A DNA stretch of 64,000 nt. Source: SIG299 sp045531955 (GTDB taxonomy: Bacteria; Bacillota; Clostridia; Lachnospirales; Lachnospiraceae). The stretch covers positions 73,968 through 137,967 of the forward strand of contig JAZSFC010000026.1 of assembly GCA_045531955.1 (NCBI GenBank). The letters run 5' to 3'. Shown here piece after piece: positions 31,632 through 40,990 of this stretch. The stretch's first letter is position 1. Every line of letters begins with the position of its first letter. Below the pieces are notes generated by a model. That model saw only the letters and a program-made list of their open reading frames with translations. It was not told where the DNA came from and searched no databases. A program made the translations under genes and the position numbers.

Positions 31632-32567
31632 TTACTTTCCAAGGGTAGCAACCATAACCGCCTTAATGGTGTGCATACGGTTTTCTGCTTCGTCAAACAC
31701 AACGTCTGCAAACTTATCGAAAATATCCTCGCTTACTTCGTTGCCCTTTACCGCAGGGAGACAATGCAAGAAAATGGTGGAGTCCTTACCGGTTTTGTCC
31801 ATCAATTCCTGATTTACCTGATAGGGACGGAGAATTGCCACACGCTCTGCTGCCTTATCTTCTTCACCCATAGAGCACCAAACATCGGTGTAAACTGCAT
31901 CTGCATCCTTAACTGCTGCAAGGTCATCGGAAATTTCGATTACACTGCCGGATTCCTTTGCATATTCACGGCATAAATCTACCAGCTCCTGCTGAGGCCA
32001 TAAAGACTTTGGTGCCAGAATAGTGAAATGTACGCCCACCTTAGCGGAACCAATCATTAAGCTGTTTGCCATGTTATTCCGACCATCACCAACAAATACA
32101 AGTTTTAATCCTTTTATGTAACCAAACTGCTCCTTCATGGTAAGGAAGTCTGCTAAAATCTGGGTTGGATGATATTCATCGGTGAGACCGTTCCATACCG
32201 GAACTCCGCTGTACTTTGCCAGTTTTTCTACGGTTTCCTGTTTAAAACCACGGAACTGGATGCCGTCAAAGATACGGCCGAGAACTCTTGCGGTATCTTC
32301 CACACTTTCCTTATGACCAAGCTGGATATCCTCACGGCTCATATATTCCGGATGACCGCCTTCATCAAGACATCCCACCGTAAATGCGGAACGGGTTCTA
32401 GTGGATGGCTTTTCAAAAATGAGTGCAATATTTTTTCCCTTTAAGCTGTCACCGGTGATACCCTGCTTTTTCTTTGCTTTTAAATCTGCTGCCAAATCAA
32501 TTAAACCTAAAATTTCTTCGGCTGTAAAATCCTTTAATGTTAAAAATGAACGACCTTTTAAATTCAT
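31632..32567 (-). CDS. argF: Ornithine carbamoyltransferase
   Basis: A 311-residue enzyme. It has the carbamoyl-phosphate motif FEKPSTRTRSAF, the FDGIQFRGF and GLTDEYHPTQILADFLT region for the second half of the site, FVGDGRNNMANSL (ornithine-side SMG-like loop region) and FLHCLPAVKGNEV. It joins carbamoyl phosphate and ornithine to citrulline; anabolic and catabolic forms cannot be told apart here since no other arg gene is adjacent. It sits between the SPFH gene (24 bases upstream) and a small membrane protein gene, probably as one unit. Confidence 0.95.
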   Translation of the reverse strand: MNLKGRSFLTLKDFTAEEILGLIDLAADLKAKKKQGITGDSLKGKNIALIFEKPSTRTRSAFTVGCLDEGGHPEYMSREDIQLGHKESVEDTARVLGRIFDGIQFRGFKQETVEKLAKYSGVPVWNGLTDEYHPTQILADFLTMKEQFGYIKGLKLVFVGDGRNNMANSLMIGSAKVGVHFTILAPKSLWPQQELVDLCREYAKESGSVIEISDDLAAVKDADAVYTDVWCSMGEEDKAAERVAILRPYQVNQELMDKTGKDSTIFLHCLPAVKGNEVSEDIFDKFADVVFDEAENRMHTIKAVMVATLGK

Positions 32568-32591
32568 GTATCTTTCTACCTTCCGTCTGTA

Positions 32592-33509
32592 TTACTTGCC
32601 TGCTACTTCCATAACAGACTTTGCAAGACCGGCAACACCCTGAATTTCGGATGGAATGATAATCTTGGTTGCCTGACCGTCTGCTGCCTTAGCAAATGCT
32701 TCCAGGCTCTTTAACTGAAGAACGCCGGCATTTGGATTAGCTTCGTTTAAGAATTTGATACCTTCTGCATTTGCCTGCTGAACGGCACGGATTGCTTCTG
32801 CCTGACCTTCTGCTTCGCGGATCATTGCTTCTTTCTTTGCTTCTGCACGAAGGATTGCTGCTTCCTTTTCTGCCTCAGCTTCCAAAATTGCAGATTCCTT
32901 TTTACCTTCCGCAACAAGAATAGTGGACTTCTTTTCACCTTCTGCAATAAGAATTGCTTCACGGCGTTCACGTTCTGCCTTCATCTGCTTTTCCATGGCA
33001 TCCTGAATTGCTGCCGGAGGAATAATATTCTTTAACTCTACGCGGTTTACCTTAATTCCCCAAGGGTCGGTTGCCACGTCAAGAGCCGCTCTCATCTTGG
33101 TGTTGATAACTTCTCTGGAAGTTAAGGTTTCATCCAGTTCCAGATCACCAATGATATTACGAAGTGTGGTTGCAGTTAAATTTTCGATTGCCATAATAGG
33201 ATTTTCCACACCGTAAGCAAATAACTTAGGGTCTGTAATCTGGAAAAATACTACGGTATCGATTCTCATGGTTACGTTATCCTTTGTGATAACCGGCTGC
33301 GGAGCGAAATCTACTACCTGCTCCTTTAAAATAACCTTCTTTGCTACCTTATCAATGATAGGCAGCTTCATGTGGATACCTACATCCCAGGTTGCTGCAT
33401 AACCGCCCAAACGCTCCAGAACAAAAGCCTGTGCCTGCGGTACAATTTTGATACAGGATCCGAGTAAAACTAATAACAGTAAAACTAAAATAATAATGAT
33501 AACTTCCAT
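32592..33509 (-). CDS. SPFH (stomatin/prohibitin-type) membrane protein
   Basis: A 305-residue protein with an N-terminal membrane segment (MEVIIIILVLLLLVLLGSC) followed by the SPFH domain (IKIVPQAQAFVLERLGGYAA, VVFFQITDPKLFAYGVENP) and a long Ala/Glu-rich coiled coil (residues 195-265). This is the paralogue-type slipin/QmcA architecture that forms membrane ring scaffolds. The longer frame starts at 33575; the ATG at 33509 with AAGGAGGATACGT is the likely start. A NfeD partner, often adjacent, is not seen here; instead argF follows by 24 bases. Confidence 0.9.
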   Translation of the reverse strand: MEVIIIILVLLLLVLLGSCIKIVPQAQAFVLERLGGYAATWDVGIHMKLPIIDKVAKKVILKEQVVDFAPQPVITKDNVTMRIDTVVFFQITDPKLFAYGVENPIMAIENLTATTLRNIIGDLELDETLTSREVINTKMRAALDVATDPWGIKVNRVELKNIIPPAAIQDAMEKQMKAERERREAILIAEGEKKSTILVAEGKKESAILEAEAEKEAAILRAEAKKEAMIREAEGQAEAIRAVQQANAEGIKFLNEANPNAGVLQLKSLEAFAKAADGQATKIIIPSEIQGVAGLAKSVMEVAGK

Positions 33510-33563
33510 ACGTATCCTCCTTAAAATCAGGGAATTCTCCCATTCTATTTTCTTTACCGCTTT

Positions 33564-33592
33564 AGTGTACCGCATTTTTCAATATCTTTCAA
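33564..33592 (-). promoter_or_regulatory. Probable promoter of the SPFH-argF unit
   Basis: Minus-strand -35 TTGAAA (33592-33587), 17-base spacer, -10 TACACT (33569-33564). Divergent from the PilZ promoter. Confidence 0.6.
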
Positions 33593-33635
33593 TAGTTTCT
33601 TGTGAAATTTATAAAATTTTATTATCTTATTGCTA

Positions 33636-33665
33636 TTGATTTTCCAAGAAGTTCTATTGTATAAT
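33636..33665 (+). promoter_or_regulatory. Probable promoter of the tandem PilZ genes
   Basis: Plus-strand TTGATT (33636-33641), 18-base spacer and TATAAT (33660-33665), about 60 bases before the ATG at 33727. Confidence 0.65.
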
Positions 33666-33726
33666 ATAAGATGGTATGGCGTATGCTTAACAGACTGTAT
33701 TGACTTTATACAACGGAGAGAAACTT

Positions 33727-34365
33727 ATGAGACTTACCGATTTTGAAATGGCTCATTCCGTCGAGTTGGAAATACTTCACGACGGAAGAAAAACAACCTT
33801 ACTTACATCCGTCGAGGGAATGATAAAAAACAGTGTGCTGTTAACTCCCATCCACTTAGATGGTAAAATCGTCGGCTTCCCGGCGTATCTTACCGTAAAC
33901 CTCCTTTACCCGGAGGACGGACAGGTGTATTGCTGGAGCAATGTTACTGTCAAAGCAGTCCGCTATCGCGGAAACATCTATCATAGTGTAGAATTACCGG
34001 GAAATGCTATTATATTAAACCGACGTGGTGCTTACCGTGTTTACATCGGCGAAACCCGGTTCATTTACCACCGCAACCACGTTGACACTAAATTGTATGA
34101 AATTATCCTTCGGGATATCAGTGAAACCGGCATGTGCTACATGTCAAAAGATCATTTTGAGGTAGGACGTACCGTGCATCTGCAACTGCGTCTGTCCAAC
34201 GGACACGAACTGATTCTCCGTGCAAAAATACTTTGGAAACGCGAAAATCCAAACCGCAGCACTACCTTCCTGTATGGCTGCAAATTTGTAGAGAAAAGCA
34301 AATTTTTAAACAGCTACCTGATGAACATTCAGCAGGAACAGCAAAGAAGAAAACTGGGACTATAA
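33727..34365 (+). CDS. PilZ-domain protein (c-di-GMP receptor type)
   Basis: A 212-residue protein with an N-terminal YcgR-like half (residues 1-105) and a C-terminal PilZ domain whose binding motifs are NRRGAYRVYIG (the RxxxR arm) and LRDISETGMCY (the DxSxxG loop), so it should bind c-di-GMP. Family members often act on flagella, polysaccharide synthases or secretion. The frame could start at a TTG at 33700, but GGAGAG lies 6 bases before the ATG at 33727. It is followed 29 bases later by a paralogue, probably a recent tandem duplication. Confidence 0.9.
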   Translation: MRLTDFEMAHSVELEILHDGRKTTLLTSVEGMIKNSVLLTPIHLDGKIVGFPAYLTVNLLYPEDGQVYCWSNVTVKAVRYRGNIYHSVELPGNAIILNRRGAYRVYIGETRFIYHRNHVDTKLYEIILRDISETGMCYMSKDHFEVGRTVHLQLRLSNGHELILRAKILWKRENPNRSTTFLYGCKFVEKSKFLNSYLMNIQQEQQRRKLGL

Positions 34366-34394
34366 TCAAACGATAACACTAATGGAGGCCAACC

Positions 34395-35033
34395 ATGACC
34401 GCTGCAGAATTAGAACTGGAACATAGCGTTGAATTAGAAGTTATGATGAATGGTAAAAAAACCACTCTTCTTTCCGCAGTGGAACAGATTGTGGGCACCA
34501 CCGTTCTGTTAACTCCAATCCAAATCAACGGAAAAGTAGTCGGTTTCCCGCCAAACTGTATGGTTAATCTGCTCTACGTAGGTGAAAACCAGGTATTTAG
34601 CTGGAAAAACATTAAACTGAAAGCTGTCCGCTACGAGAAAAAAATATACCACAGTGCCGAACTGGTCGGTGATGCAGAAATCTTAAACCGCCGCGGTTCT
34701 TACCGTGTTTATATCGGTGAGCAAATGACGCTTACCGCGTTTTCTGCCCAGGGGCCAAAGAACTATCAGGTTCATTTAAAGGACATCAGTGAAAGCGGTA
34801 TGGCGTACTTCTCTAAAGAGGAATTTGATGTTGGCAGAACCGTCCGTCTGCATCTTACCATAAAAAAAGGCACCGAGCTTCAGCTCAGCGCCCAGATTAT
34901 CCGTGTTCAGGAATTCGAAAACCGTCAGGACCGTTTATACGGTTGCAAGTTTATCGAAAAGAATAACCGGCTGGTAGGTTTCCTTATGCACCTGCAGCAG
35001 GAAAAACAAAAAGCAAAAATGGGTATTAGGTAA
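34395..35033 (+). CDS. PilZ-domain protein, tandem paralogue
   Basis: A 212-residue paralogue of the previous gene, with the same YcgR-like N-terminal half (HSVELEVMMNGKKTTLL, KVVGFPPNC) and PilZ motifs NRRGSYRVYIG and LKDISESGMAY. Conserved words in both halves suggest tandem duplication and later divergence. ATG at 34395 follows ATGGAGGCCAACC. The pair ends at a bidirectional terminator shared with the convergent ABC gene. The two copies may have different effector partners; nothing in the sequence shows which. Confidence 0.88.
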   Translation: MTAAELELEHSVELEVMMNGKKTTLLSAVEQIVGTTVLLTPIQINGKVVGFPPNCMVNLLYVGENQVFSWKNIKLKAVRYEKKIYHSAELVGDAEILNRRGSYRVYIGEQMTLTAFSAQGPKNYQVHLKDISESGMAYFSKEEFDVGRTVRLHLTIKKGTELQLSAQIIRVQEFENRQDRLYGCKFIEKNNRLVGFLMHLQQEKQKAKMGIR

Positions 35034-35035
35034 TC

Positions 35036-35092
35036 AAAAAACACATTTCACGCAGATTCTCGGTCAGGAACTGCTTTGGAATGTGTTTTTCT
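35036..35092. terminator. Bidirectional terminator between PilZ and ABC genes
   Basis: AAAACACATTTC / GAATGTGTTTTT stem around a long loop, T-rich on both sides; ends the PilZ pair (+) and the ABC gene (-). Confidence 0.7.
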
Positions 35093-35115
35093 TTGCGCAA
35101 AAAGCAATAGCAAAT

Positions 35116-36852
35116 TTAGAACTGGCTGTTGTACAAGGTGGTATAAAAGCCGCCCTTTGCCAATAATTCTTCGTGATTTCCCTGTTCTATAATATTTCCG
35201 TCTTTCATTACCAAAATGGTATCTGCTTCCATAATTGTAGATAAACGGTGGGCAACAATAAAACTGGTTCTGCCCTGCATCATGGTTGCAAACGCTTTTT
35301 GGATGCGAATTTCAGTTCTGGTGTCAATGGAGGAGGTTGCTTCGTCCAAAATTAACATCGGAGGCAGACAAAGCATTACTCTTGCAATGCAAAGCAGCTG
35401 CTTCTGTCCCTGGGACAGGCTTCCGCCGTCCTCTCCTATCACCGTATCATAACCCTTTGGCAGACGCTTAATAAAGCTGTGGGCATGCGCCGCCTTTGCC
35501 GCCACAATCACTTCATCCAGCGTTGCATCCGGATTTCCCATGGCAATGTTATCCCGGATGGTTCCTGCCCTCAACCAGGTATCCTGCAGTACCATACCAA
35601 AAGACGTTCTGAGACTTTTTCTTGTAACTTCCCGGATATCCTTTTCCGCCACTTCAATGCTTCCGGAATTCACATCATAAAACCTCATCAAAAGGTTAAT
35701 CACCGTGGTTTTACCGCATCCGGTAGGGCCCACAATAGCAACACGCTGACCCGGTTTCACCTTTAAATTAAAATTTTGAATCAGCGGCTTTTCTTCCACA
35801 TAAGAGAAATTAACATTATTCAGTTCCACGTGACCGTTGGCGGTAAGTTCTTCTTTCTTTTCTTCAGGCTGCGGAGTCTCATTGATAAAGTCAAAAATTC
35901 TTGCCGCACATGCCAAGGCATTCTGAAGCTCCGTAATAACACCGGAAATTTCGTTAAACGGCTTGGTATACTGGTTGGCGTAGCTTAAAAAGGACGTCAG
36001 CTGACCGACACTGATGCCGCCGCTGATTGCCAAAACCGCACCGTAAATACCGACTGCCGCATATACCAGGCTGTTGACAAAACGGGTACAAGGATTGGTC
36101 AAAGAAGAAAAGAAAATCGCCTTCAGGGAGCACTTCCTTAACTTTTCGTTAATATCATCAAATTGTCCAAGTACCTGCTCTTCCCTTCCAAAAGCCTGCA
36201 CAATTTTTTTATTGCCAATCATTTCGTCAATCAGGGCAGTCTGTTCTCCTCTTGCCTTCGATTGCTGCTGAAACATATCATAGGTGTTTTTCGCAATAAA
36301 TGCCGCCACAAACAAAGATACCGGTGTAATCACAATGACCACCACCGTAATACCCGGATGAATGGTAAGCATAAATAAAAGAGTTCCGACAATAGTAACA
36401 ATACCGGTAAAGAACTGGGTAAAGCCCATAAGTAAACCGTCTGCAAACTGATCCACATCCGCAATGACGCGGCTGACAATTTCACCCTGGGAATGTCCGT
36501 CAATATACTTTAACGGTAAAATCTGCAGCTTGTCAAAAGCATCCTTTCGGATATCATGCACCACCTGATACGTAATGCGGTTGTTACAAATATTCATAAT
36601 CCACTGGGCAATACCGGTAATTCCGATACACACACCTATTACAAGTAAAATGTGCAGTATCTCATCAAAGGCTACCTTTCCGGGTGCCACAATTAAGTCT
36701 ACGGCATCACCGATTAAAATCGGCACATACAAGGTCAATGCCACAGAAACTGCTGCAAATAAAATGGAGAGAATCACAAACAGGCTGTGCTTTTTTACAT
36801 ACTGAAGCATCTGCTTCATGGTGTCCTTCCGGACATTTAATTTCTTTGCCAT
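35116..36852 (-). CDS. ABC exporter half-transporter, canonical Walker B, altered signature
   Basis: A 578-residue half-transporter with six membrane segments (residues 30-310) and an ATPase domain: Walker A GPTGCGKTT, signature LSQGQKQLLCIAR (Gln where Gly is usual), Walker B LILDEATSSIDTRT with catalytic Glu, and HRLS switch. The partner gene directly upstream on the minus strand (36852-38612) has the normal signature but loses the catalytic Glu, so the two should form a heterodimer with one degenerate ATP site, as in BmrCD or TM287/288. Likely drug or lipid export. Stop-start overlap TAATG links it to the partner. Confidence 0.93.
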   Translation of the reverse strand: MAKKLNVRKDTMKQMLQYVKKHSLFVILSILFAAVSVALTLYVPILIGDAVDLIVAPGKVAFDEILHILLVIGVCIGITGIAQWIMNICNNRITYQVVHDIRKDAFDKLQILPLKYIDGHSQGEIVSRVIADVDQFADGLLMGFTQFFTGIVTIVGTLLFMLTIHPGITVVVIVITPVSLFVAAFIAKNTYDMFQQQSKARGEQTALIDEMIGNKKIVQAFGREEQVLGQFDDINEKLRKCSLKAIFFSSLTNPCTRFVNSLVYAAVGIYGAVLAISGGISVGQLTSFLSYANQYTKPFNEISGVITELQNALACAARIFDFINETPQPEEKKEELTANGHVELNNVNFSYVEEKPLIQNFNLKVKPGQRVAIVGPTGCGKTTVINLLMRFYDVNSGSIEVAEKDIREVTRKSLRTSFGMVLQDTWLRAGTIRDNIAMGNPDATLDEVIVAAKAAHAHSFIKRLPKGYDTVIGEDGGSLSQGQKQLLCIARVMLCLPPMLILDEATSSIDTRTEIRIQKAFATMMQGRTSFIVAHRLSTIMEADTILVMKDGNIIEQGNHEELLAKGGFYTTLYNSQF

Positions 36853-38612
36853 TATTCCTGACCTCCCTTCGAGATTTGGGAATCATGAATTTCTTTATAT
36901 ACAGGGCAGTTATCCAATAACTCATTGTGAGTTCCGATGCCAGCCACCTCGCCATCTTCCAGCACAATGATTTTATCTGCATGAAGCACGGAAGCTGTTC
37001 TTTGGGATACAATAAACACCGTCATTTCCGGATCCAGTTCTTTAATCGACTTACGAAGCGCCGCATCCGTTGCATAGTCAAGAGCAGAAGCACTGTCATC
37101 CAGAATCAGGATTTCCGGCTGCATCACCAAAGCTCTTGCAATGGTAAGACGCTGCTTTTGTCCGCCGGATAAGTTCTTACCTCCCTGAGCCACTTCAAAG
37201 TCAAGCTTTCCGGCTTTGTCCTCTACAAAATCAAGGGCCTGTGCAGCCTGTAATGCCGCTCTGATTTCTTCATCGGAAGCATCTTCCTTGCCCCATCGGA
37301 TATTATCCCGGATGGTTCCCCTGAACAGGACTGCCTTCTGCGGTACAATACCGATTTTATCCCGAAGTACTTCCGGTTCGTAGGTTTTTACATCCTTGCC
37401 GTCCACCAGCACACGGCCCGCCGTGGCATCATAAAAACGCGGAATCAGCTGTACCAGGGAAGACTTACCGGAACCGGTGCCGCCGATTACACCCACGGTT
37501 TCGCCCTTTTTAATTTCCACATGAATATCAATCAGGGAATCGGCACCTGCTCCCGGATAACAGAGGTTTGTATGCTCGAAAACCACCTTGGCATCCTTTG
37601 CATTTACAGAATCCGCCTGCACGCTGCGTGCAGCAGTCAAAGCTTCTTCTTCGGTATATACCTTCATACCGGACGGCTGTTCAAATACCGTCTGGATGCG
37701 GTTGCCGCAGGCCACCGCCTTGGTTACCGTAATTATCAGGTTCGCCAGCTTTACGAGTTCCACTAAAATCTGGGACATATAATTTACCAGAGCAATTACT
37801 TCACCCTGGGTTAAAATACCTTCGTCTACCTGCACGGCACCGGTGTAAATCAATACAATGGTTGCCACATTGACGATGATGTACGTTACCGGATTCATCA
37901 AAGCAGATATTTTACCGACAAAGTTTTGGATGTCCATCAGGGAAACATTATAACCTGCAAACATCTCCACTTCTTCCTCTTCCCTGCTGAAAGCACGGAT
38001 AACACGGACACCGCTTAAGTTTTCCCTTGTAATGCCAAGCACCTTATCCAGAGCTGCCTGCACCTTTTTATACAGCGGAATGCTGACTAACATGATGCCG
38101 AATACTACGACAGACAGCGCAGGAATGGTAACTACAAAAATAAGCGCCGCCTTAACATCAATGGTAAATGCCATAATCATGGCACCAAACACTACAATCG
38201 GGGAACGTAAAAACAAACGGAGTACCAAATTCACACCGGACTGTACCTGATTTACGTCACTGGTAAGACGGGTAATCAGCGTAGAAGTTCCGGTTTTATC
38301 GGTTTCCGCATAGTTCATGGATTGGATATGGTCAAACAATGCATGCTTGAGTTCTGCTGCAAAACCAACCGCGGCTCTTGCGGAAAAGTACTGGGCCGTT
38401 GCCGCCGTTGCCAAACCAATCAGAGCCAGTGCCACCAGCACCAGACCCATTTTAAGGATATACGGAATATCCGCATTTTTAATACCCTGATCTACAATCG
38501 CCGCCATAACTAACGGCACAAATAATTCAAAGGAAGCTTCCAACATCTTAAACAAAGGTGCCAGAACCGTCTCTTTCTTATAATGCTTCATAAAACGGAG
38601 CAGCTTTTTCAT
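36852..38612 (-). CDS. ABC exporter half-transporter, degenerate Walker B
   Basis: A 586-residue half-transporter of six membrane segments and an ATPase domain: Walker A GGTGSGKSS, signature NLSGGQKQRLTIAR intact, but Walker B ILILDDSASALD where Asp replaces the catalytic Glu. With the canonical Walker B and altered signature of the next gene this gives one active and one degenerate site in the heterodimer, a known exporter pattern. It overlaps the stop of the MATE gene upstream by one base (TAATG), so translation of all three is coupled. Substrate unknown; the context of MATE and EamA genes suggests drug or metabolite export. Confidence 0.93.
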   Translation of the reverse strand: MKKLLRFMKHYKKETVLAPLFKMLEASFELFVPLVMAAIVDQGIKNADIPYILKMGLVLVALALIGLATAATAQYFSARAAVGFAAELKHALFDHIQSMNYAETDKTGTSTLITRLTSDVNQVQSGVNLVLRLFLRSPIVVFGAMIMAFTIDVKAALIFVVTIPALSVVVFGIMLVSIPLYKKVQAALDKVLGITRENLSGVRVIRAFSREEEEVEMFAGYNVSLMDIQNFVGKISALMNPVTYIIVNVATIVLIYTGAVQVDEGILTQGEVIALVNYMSQILVELVKLANLIITVTKAVACGNRIQTVFEQPSGMKVYTEEEALTAARSVQADSVNAKDAKVVFEHTNLCYPGAGADSLIDIHVEIKKGETVGVIGGTGSGKSSLVQLIPRFYDATAGRVLVDGKDVKTYEPEVLRDKIGIVPQKAVLFRGTIRDNIRWGKEDASDEEIRAALQAAQALDFVEDKAGKLDFEVAQGGKNLSGGQKQRLTIARALVMQPEILILDDSASALDYATDAALRKSIKELDPEMTVFIVSQRTASVLHADKIIVLEDGEVAGIGTHNELLDNCPVYKEIHDSQISKGGQE

Positions 38613-39976
38613 TATACCGTCGCCTCCTCTTTCTTATATTTCTTTGCCATAATGATGTAGTAGCTGATACCCAGCAGCACTGCCGCACCAATCCAGGCAG
38701 AAATTTCCGCCCAGAATATTCCGTCGCTGCCAATCAGTCTTGTTAAGCCCAAAACCATACCGGTACGCATAATAAATTCCAAAATTCCGGACAGCATCGG
38801 GATCAATGTATTTCCCATCCCCTGCAGGGCAGAGCGGTAAACATAAAGTAAATATAATGCCGGCAAAGCAAGGCTCATGAACAATAAATATCTCCAGGCC
38901 ACTTCACCTGCCATTTCCACCTCTTCCACTGTTCCGGACAAAAACATTCCGATAAACACCTTACCAAAAAACAGCATTACTGTTGTGATCACAACAGACG
39001 TTGCCAGGGAAACCACTAAGGATGCAATATGTCCGCTTCTTAACCGCTTAAATTCCCCGGCACCTACGTTCTGTCCCACATAAGTGGAAATGGCATAGCC
39101 AAAGGACACCGCAGCCATTTCAAGCAGTCCGTACAACTTATTGGTGGCTGTATAACCTGCAATAAACAGTACGCCGAATCCATTTACCACAAACTGTACA
39201 ATCATACCGCCAATGCAAATGATGCAGTTTTGGAAGGCTAACGGCATGGAAAGCTTCAGTAAATGAACGATACGGTATGTTTCCGGAATAAAATCTTCTT
39301 TTTGTAATTTCAAACCGCCGATACGGCTTAATGCAATATAACAGTAAACGGCTGCCACCAGCTGTGCAATCAGTGTGGCTGCCGCCGCACCTGCAACTCC
39401 GAACGGCAAAACAATTACGAATACAATATCCAACACAATGTTGGTAATTGAGGCCACCACCATGGCGTACAACGGCGATTTTCCGTCACCCATGGCACGC
39501 AGGGTTGCTGCCAGCACATTATATGCCATGGAAACCGGAATACCCGCAAAGAAAATCCGGATATACAACAATGCCGTCGGCAGGATTTCTTCCGGGGTTT
39601 TTAACAGCTTCAGTACCGGAAGTGCTGCTGTCTGCAGGACAACAACCAACACCACTGCACATACTGCCGATAATACTATGGCATTGCCGATGGTTTTTCT
39701 AAGCTTTTCTTTATGTCCGGCACCGAATTCCTGAGCCATCGGAATAGAAAATCCCTGAGCAATCCCCGACAACATTCCGAGGCTCATCCAGTTAAGCCAG
39801 TCCGATGCTCCCACTGCTGCAAGGGCATCTACACCTACACCCTTTCCCACCACCATGGTATCCACCAGGGTATACATTTGCTGGAATATATTTCCCAGCA
39901 TCAAAGGCAGGGCAAACTGCAAAATCAGCTTATAGGGATTTCCCTTTGTCATCACAATTGTCTTTTCTTTACTCAT
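38612..39976 (-). CDS. MATE-family efflux protein
   Basis: A 454-residue integral membrane protein with about 12 hydrophobic segments and the MATE start GNPYKLILQFALPLMLGNIFQQMYTLVDTMVVGKGVGVDAL, which fits the family's two-fold repeat (second half from about residue 230). It probably exports drugs or metabolites using sodium or proton gradients. The ATG at 39976 with GGGAGGAAAGAAAAGTA is preferred to the longer frame from 40021. It overlaps the stop of the EamA gene by 8 bases and the start of the ABC gene by 1 base, so the set is translationally coupled. Confidence 0.92.
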   Translation of the reverse strand: MSKEKTIVMTKGNPYKLILQFALPLMLGNIFQQMYTLVDTMVVGKGVGVDALAAVGASDWLNWMSLGMLSGIAQGFSIPMAQEFGAGHKEKLRKTIGNAIVLSAVCAVVLVVVLQTAALPVLKLLKTPEEILPTALLYIRIFFAGIPVSMAYNVLAATLRAMGDGKSPLYAMVVASITNIVLDIVFVIVLPFGVAGAAAATLIAQLVAAVYCYIALSRIGGLKLQKEDFIPETYRIVHLLKLSMPLAFQNCIICIGGMIVQFVVNGFGVLFIAGYTATNKLYGLLEMAAVSFGYAISTYVGQNVGAGEFKRLRSGHIASLVVSLATSVVITTVMLFFGKVFIGMFLSGTVEEVEMAGEVAWRYLLFMSLALPALYLLYVYRSALQGMGNTLIPMLSGILEFIMRTGMVLGLTRLIGSDGIFWAEISAWIGAAVLLGISYYIIMAKKYKKEEATV

Positions 39977-40892
39977 TACTTTTCTTTCCTCCCGGCAGCT
40001 GTGCCAGAATAATTGCAACAAACATCAAACCGCAGCCGCATAACTCTCGTGCTGATAAGGTTTCATGCAAAATCAAAAATCCGCCCAAAACGGAAAAACA
40101 GGATTCCAAACTTAAAATTAAAACCGCAATGGTCGGGTTATAATTTTTCTGTCCGAGAATTTGTAAGGTATATGCCACACCGCAGGACATAACACCGGCA
40201 TAAAGAATCGGAAGCTTTGCCGCAAAAACACTTTCCCAGGTCGGTGTTTCCGTAAACAACATAGGAACGGCAGAGATTATTCCCGCCACCAGAAACTGGA
40301 TGCAGGACATCCACACTCCGTTCACCTTTGGCGCAAAATAATCAATCACCAGAATGTGCCCGGTAAATACCACCGCACAGCCAAGCAATAGTAAATCGCC
40401 CGTGGCAAGCTGAAAACTTCCTTCGGTCATGCACAACAAATACAATCCGGCAAAAGAGCAAACAACCCCAATCCAAACGGCAACACCGCATTTTTTCTTA
40501 AAAAACAAACCTGCTATCGGCACCAACACAATATAAAGTGCAGTTAAAAAACCTGCCTTTCCGACGCTGGTGGTCATAATACCAATCTGCTGCAGGTTCG
40601 TTGCTACACCAAGGAAAATGCCGCATAAGGTTCCGCCGAGAAGTAAGGTTTTGTTACGGGCAAGCCAGGTAGTCCCGGTGTTCCTGTTTTCTTCCTTTTC
40701 CAAATCACTGTTTTCCGACTTAAAAAGTAACGCCACCGGCACCAACACTATAGCACCAATGGTACATCGAACCGCATTAAACGTAAACGGACCCACATAT
40801 TCCATGCCCGCGCTCTGGGCAACAAAAGCAAAGCCCCAAATCAAGGCTGCCAAAAATAACATTCCCGTATTTTTTACACTATTTTTTTGCAT
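39969..40892 (-). CDS. EamA/DMT-family transporter
   Basis: A 307-residue protein with ten membrane segments arranged as two EamA repeats: ALIWGFAFVAQSAGM with FNAVRCTIGAIVLVPVAL in the first, and the second with AGLYLLCMTEGSFQL and later APVILSLESCFSVLGGFLILHE-like LSLESCFSVLGGFLI. DMT transporters export amino acids, nucleobases or drugs; the substrate is unknown. The gene begins the efflux set EamA-MATE-ABC-ABC, 98 bases downstream of an AraC-type regulator on the same strand, which likely controls it. Confidence 0.9.
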   Translation of the reverse strand: MQKNSVKNTGMLFLAALIWGFAFVAQSAGMEYVGPFTFNAVRCTIGAIVLVPVALLFKSENSDLEKEENRNTGTTWLARNKTLLLGGTLCGIFLGVATNLQQIGIMTTSVGKAGFLTALYIVLVPIAGLFFKKKCGVAVWIGVVCSFAGLYLLCMTEGSFQLATGDLLLLGCAVVFTGHILVIDYFAPKVNGVWMSCIQFLVAGIISAVPMLFTETPTWESVFAAKLPILYAGVMSCGVAYTLQILGQKNYNPTIAVLILSLESCFSVLGGFLILHETLSARELCGCGLMFVAIILAQLPGGKKSNE

Positions 40893-40990
40893 AAAAGTAT
40901 CCTCGGTTTCTATACAGATCTACATTTGATATAATTACACACTAATTTATTAATGTACCATAAAACCCATAATTTCTCAATCCCTGATTT

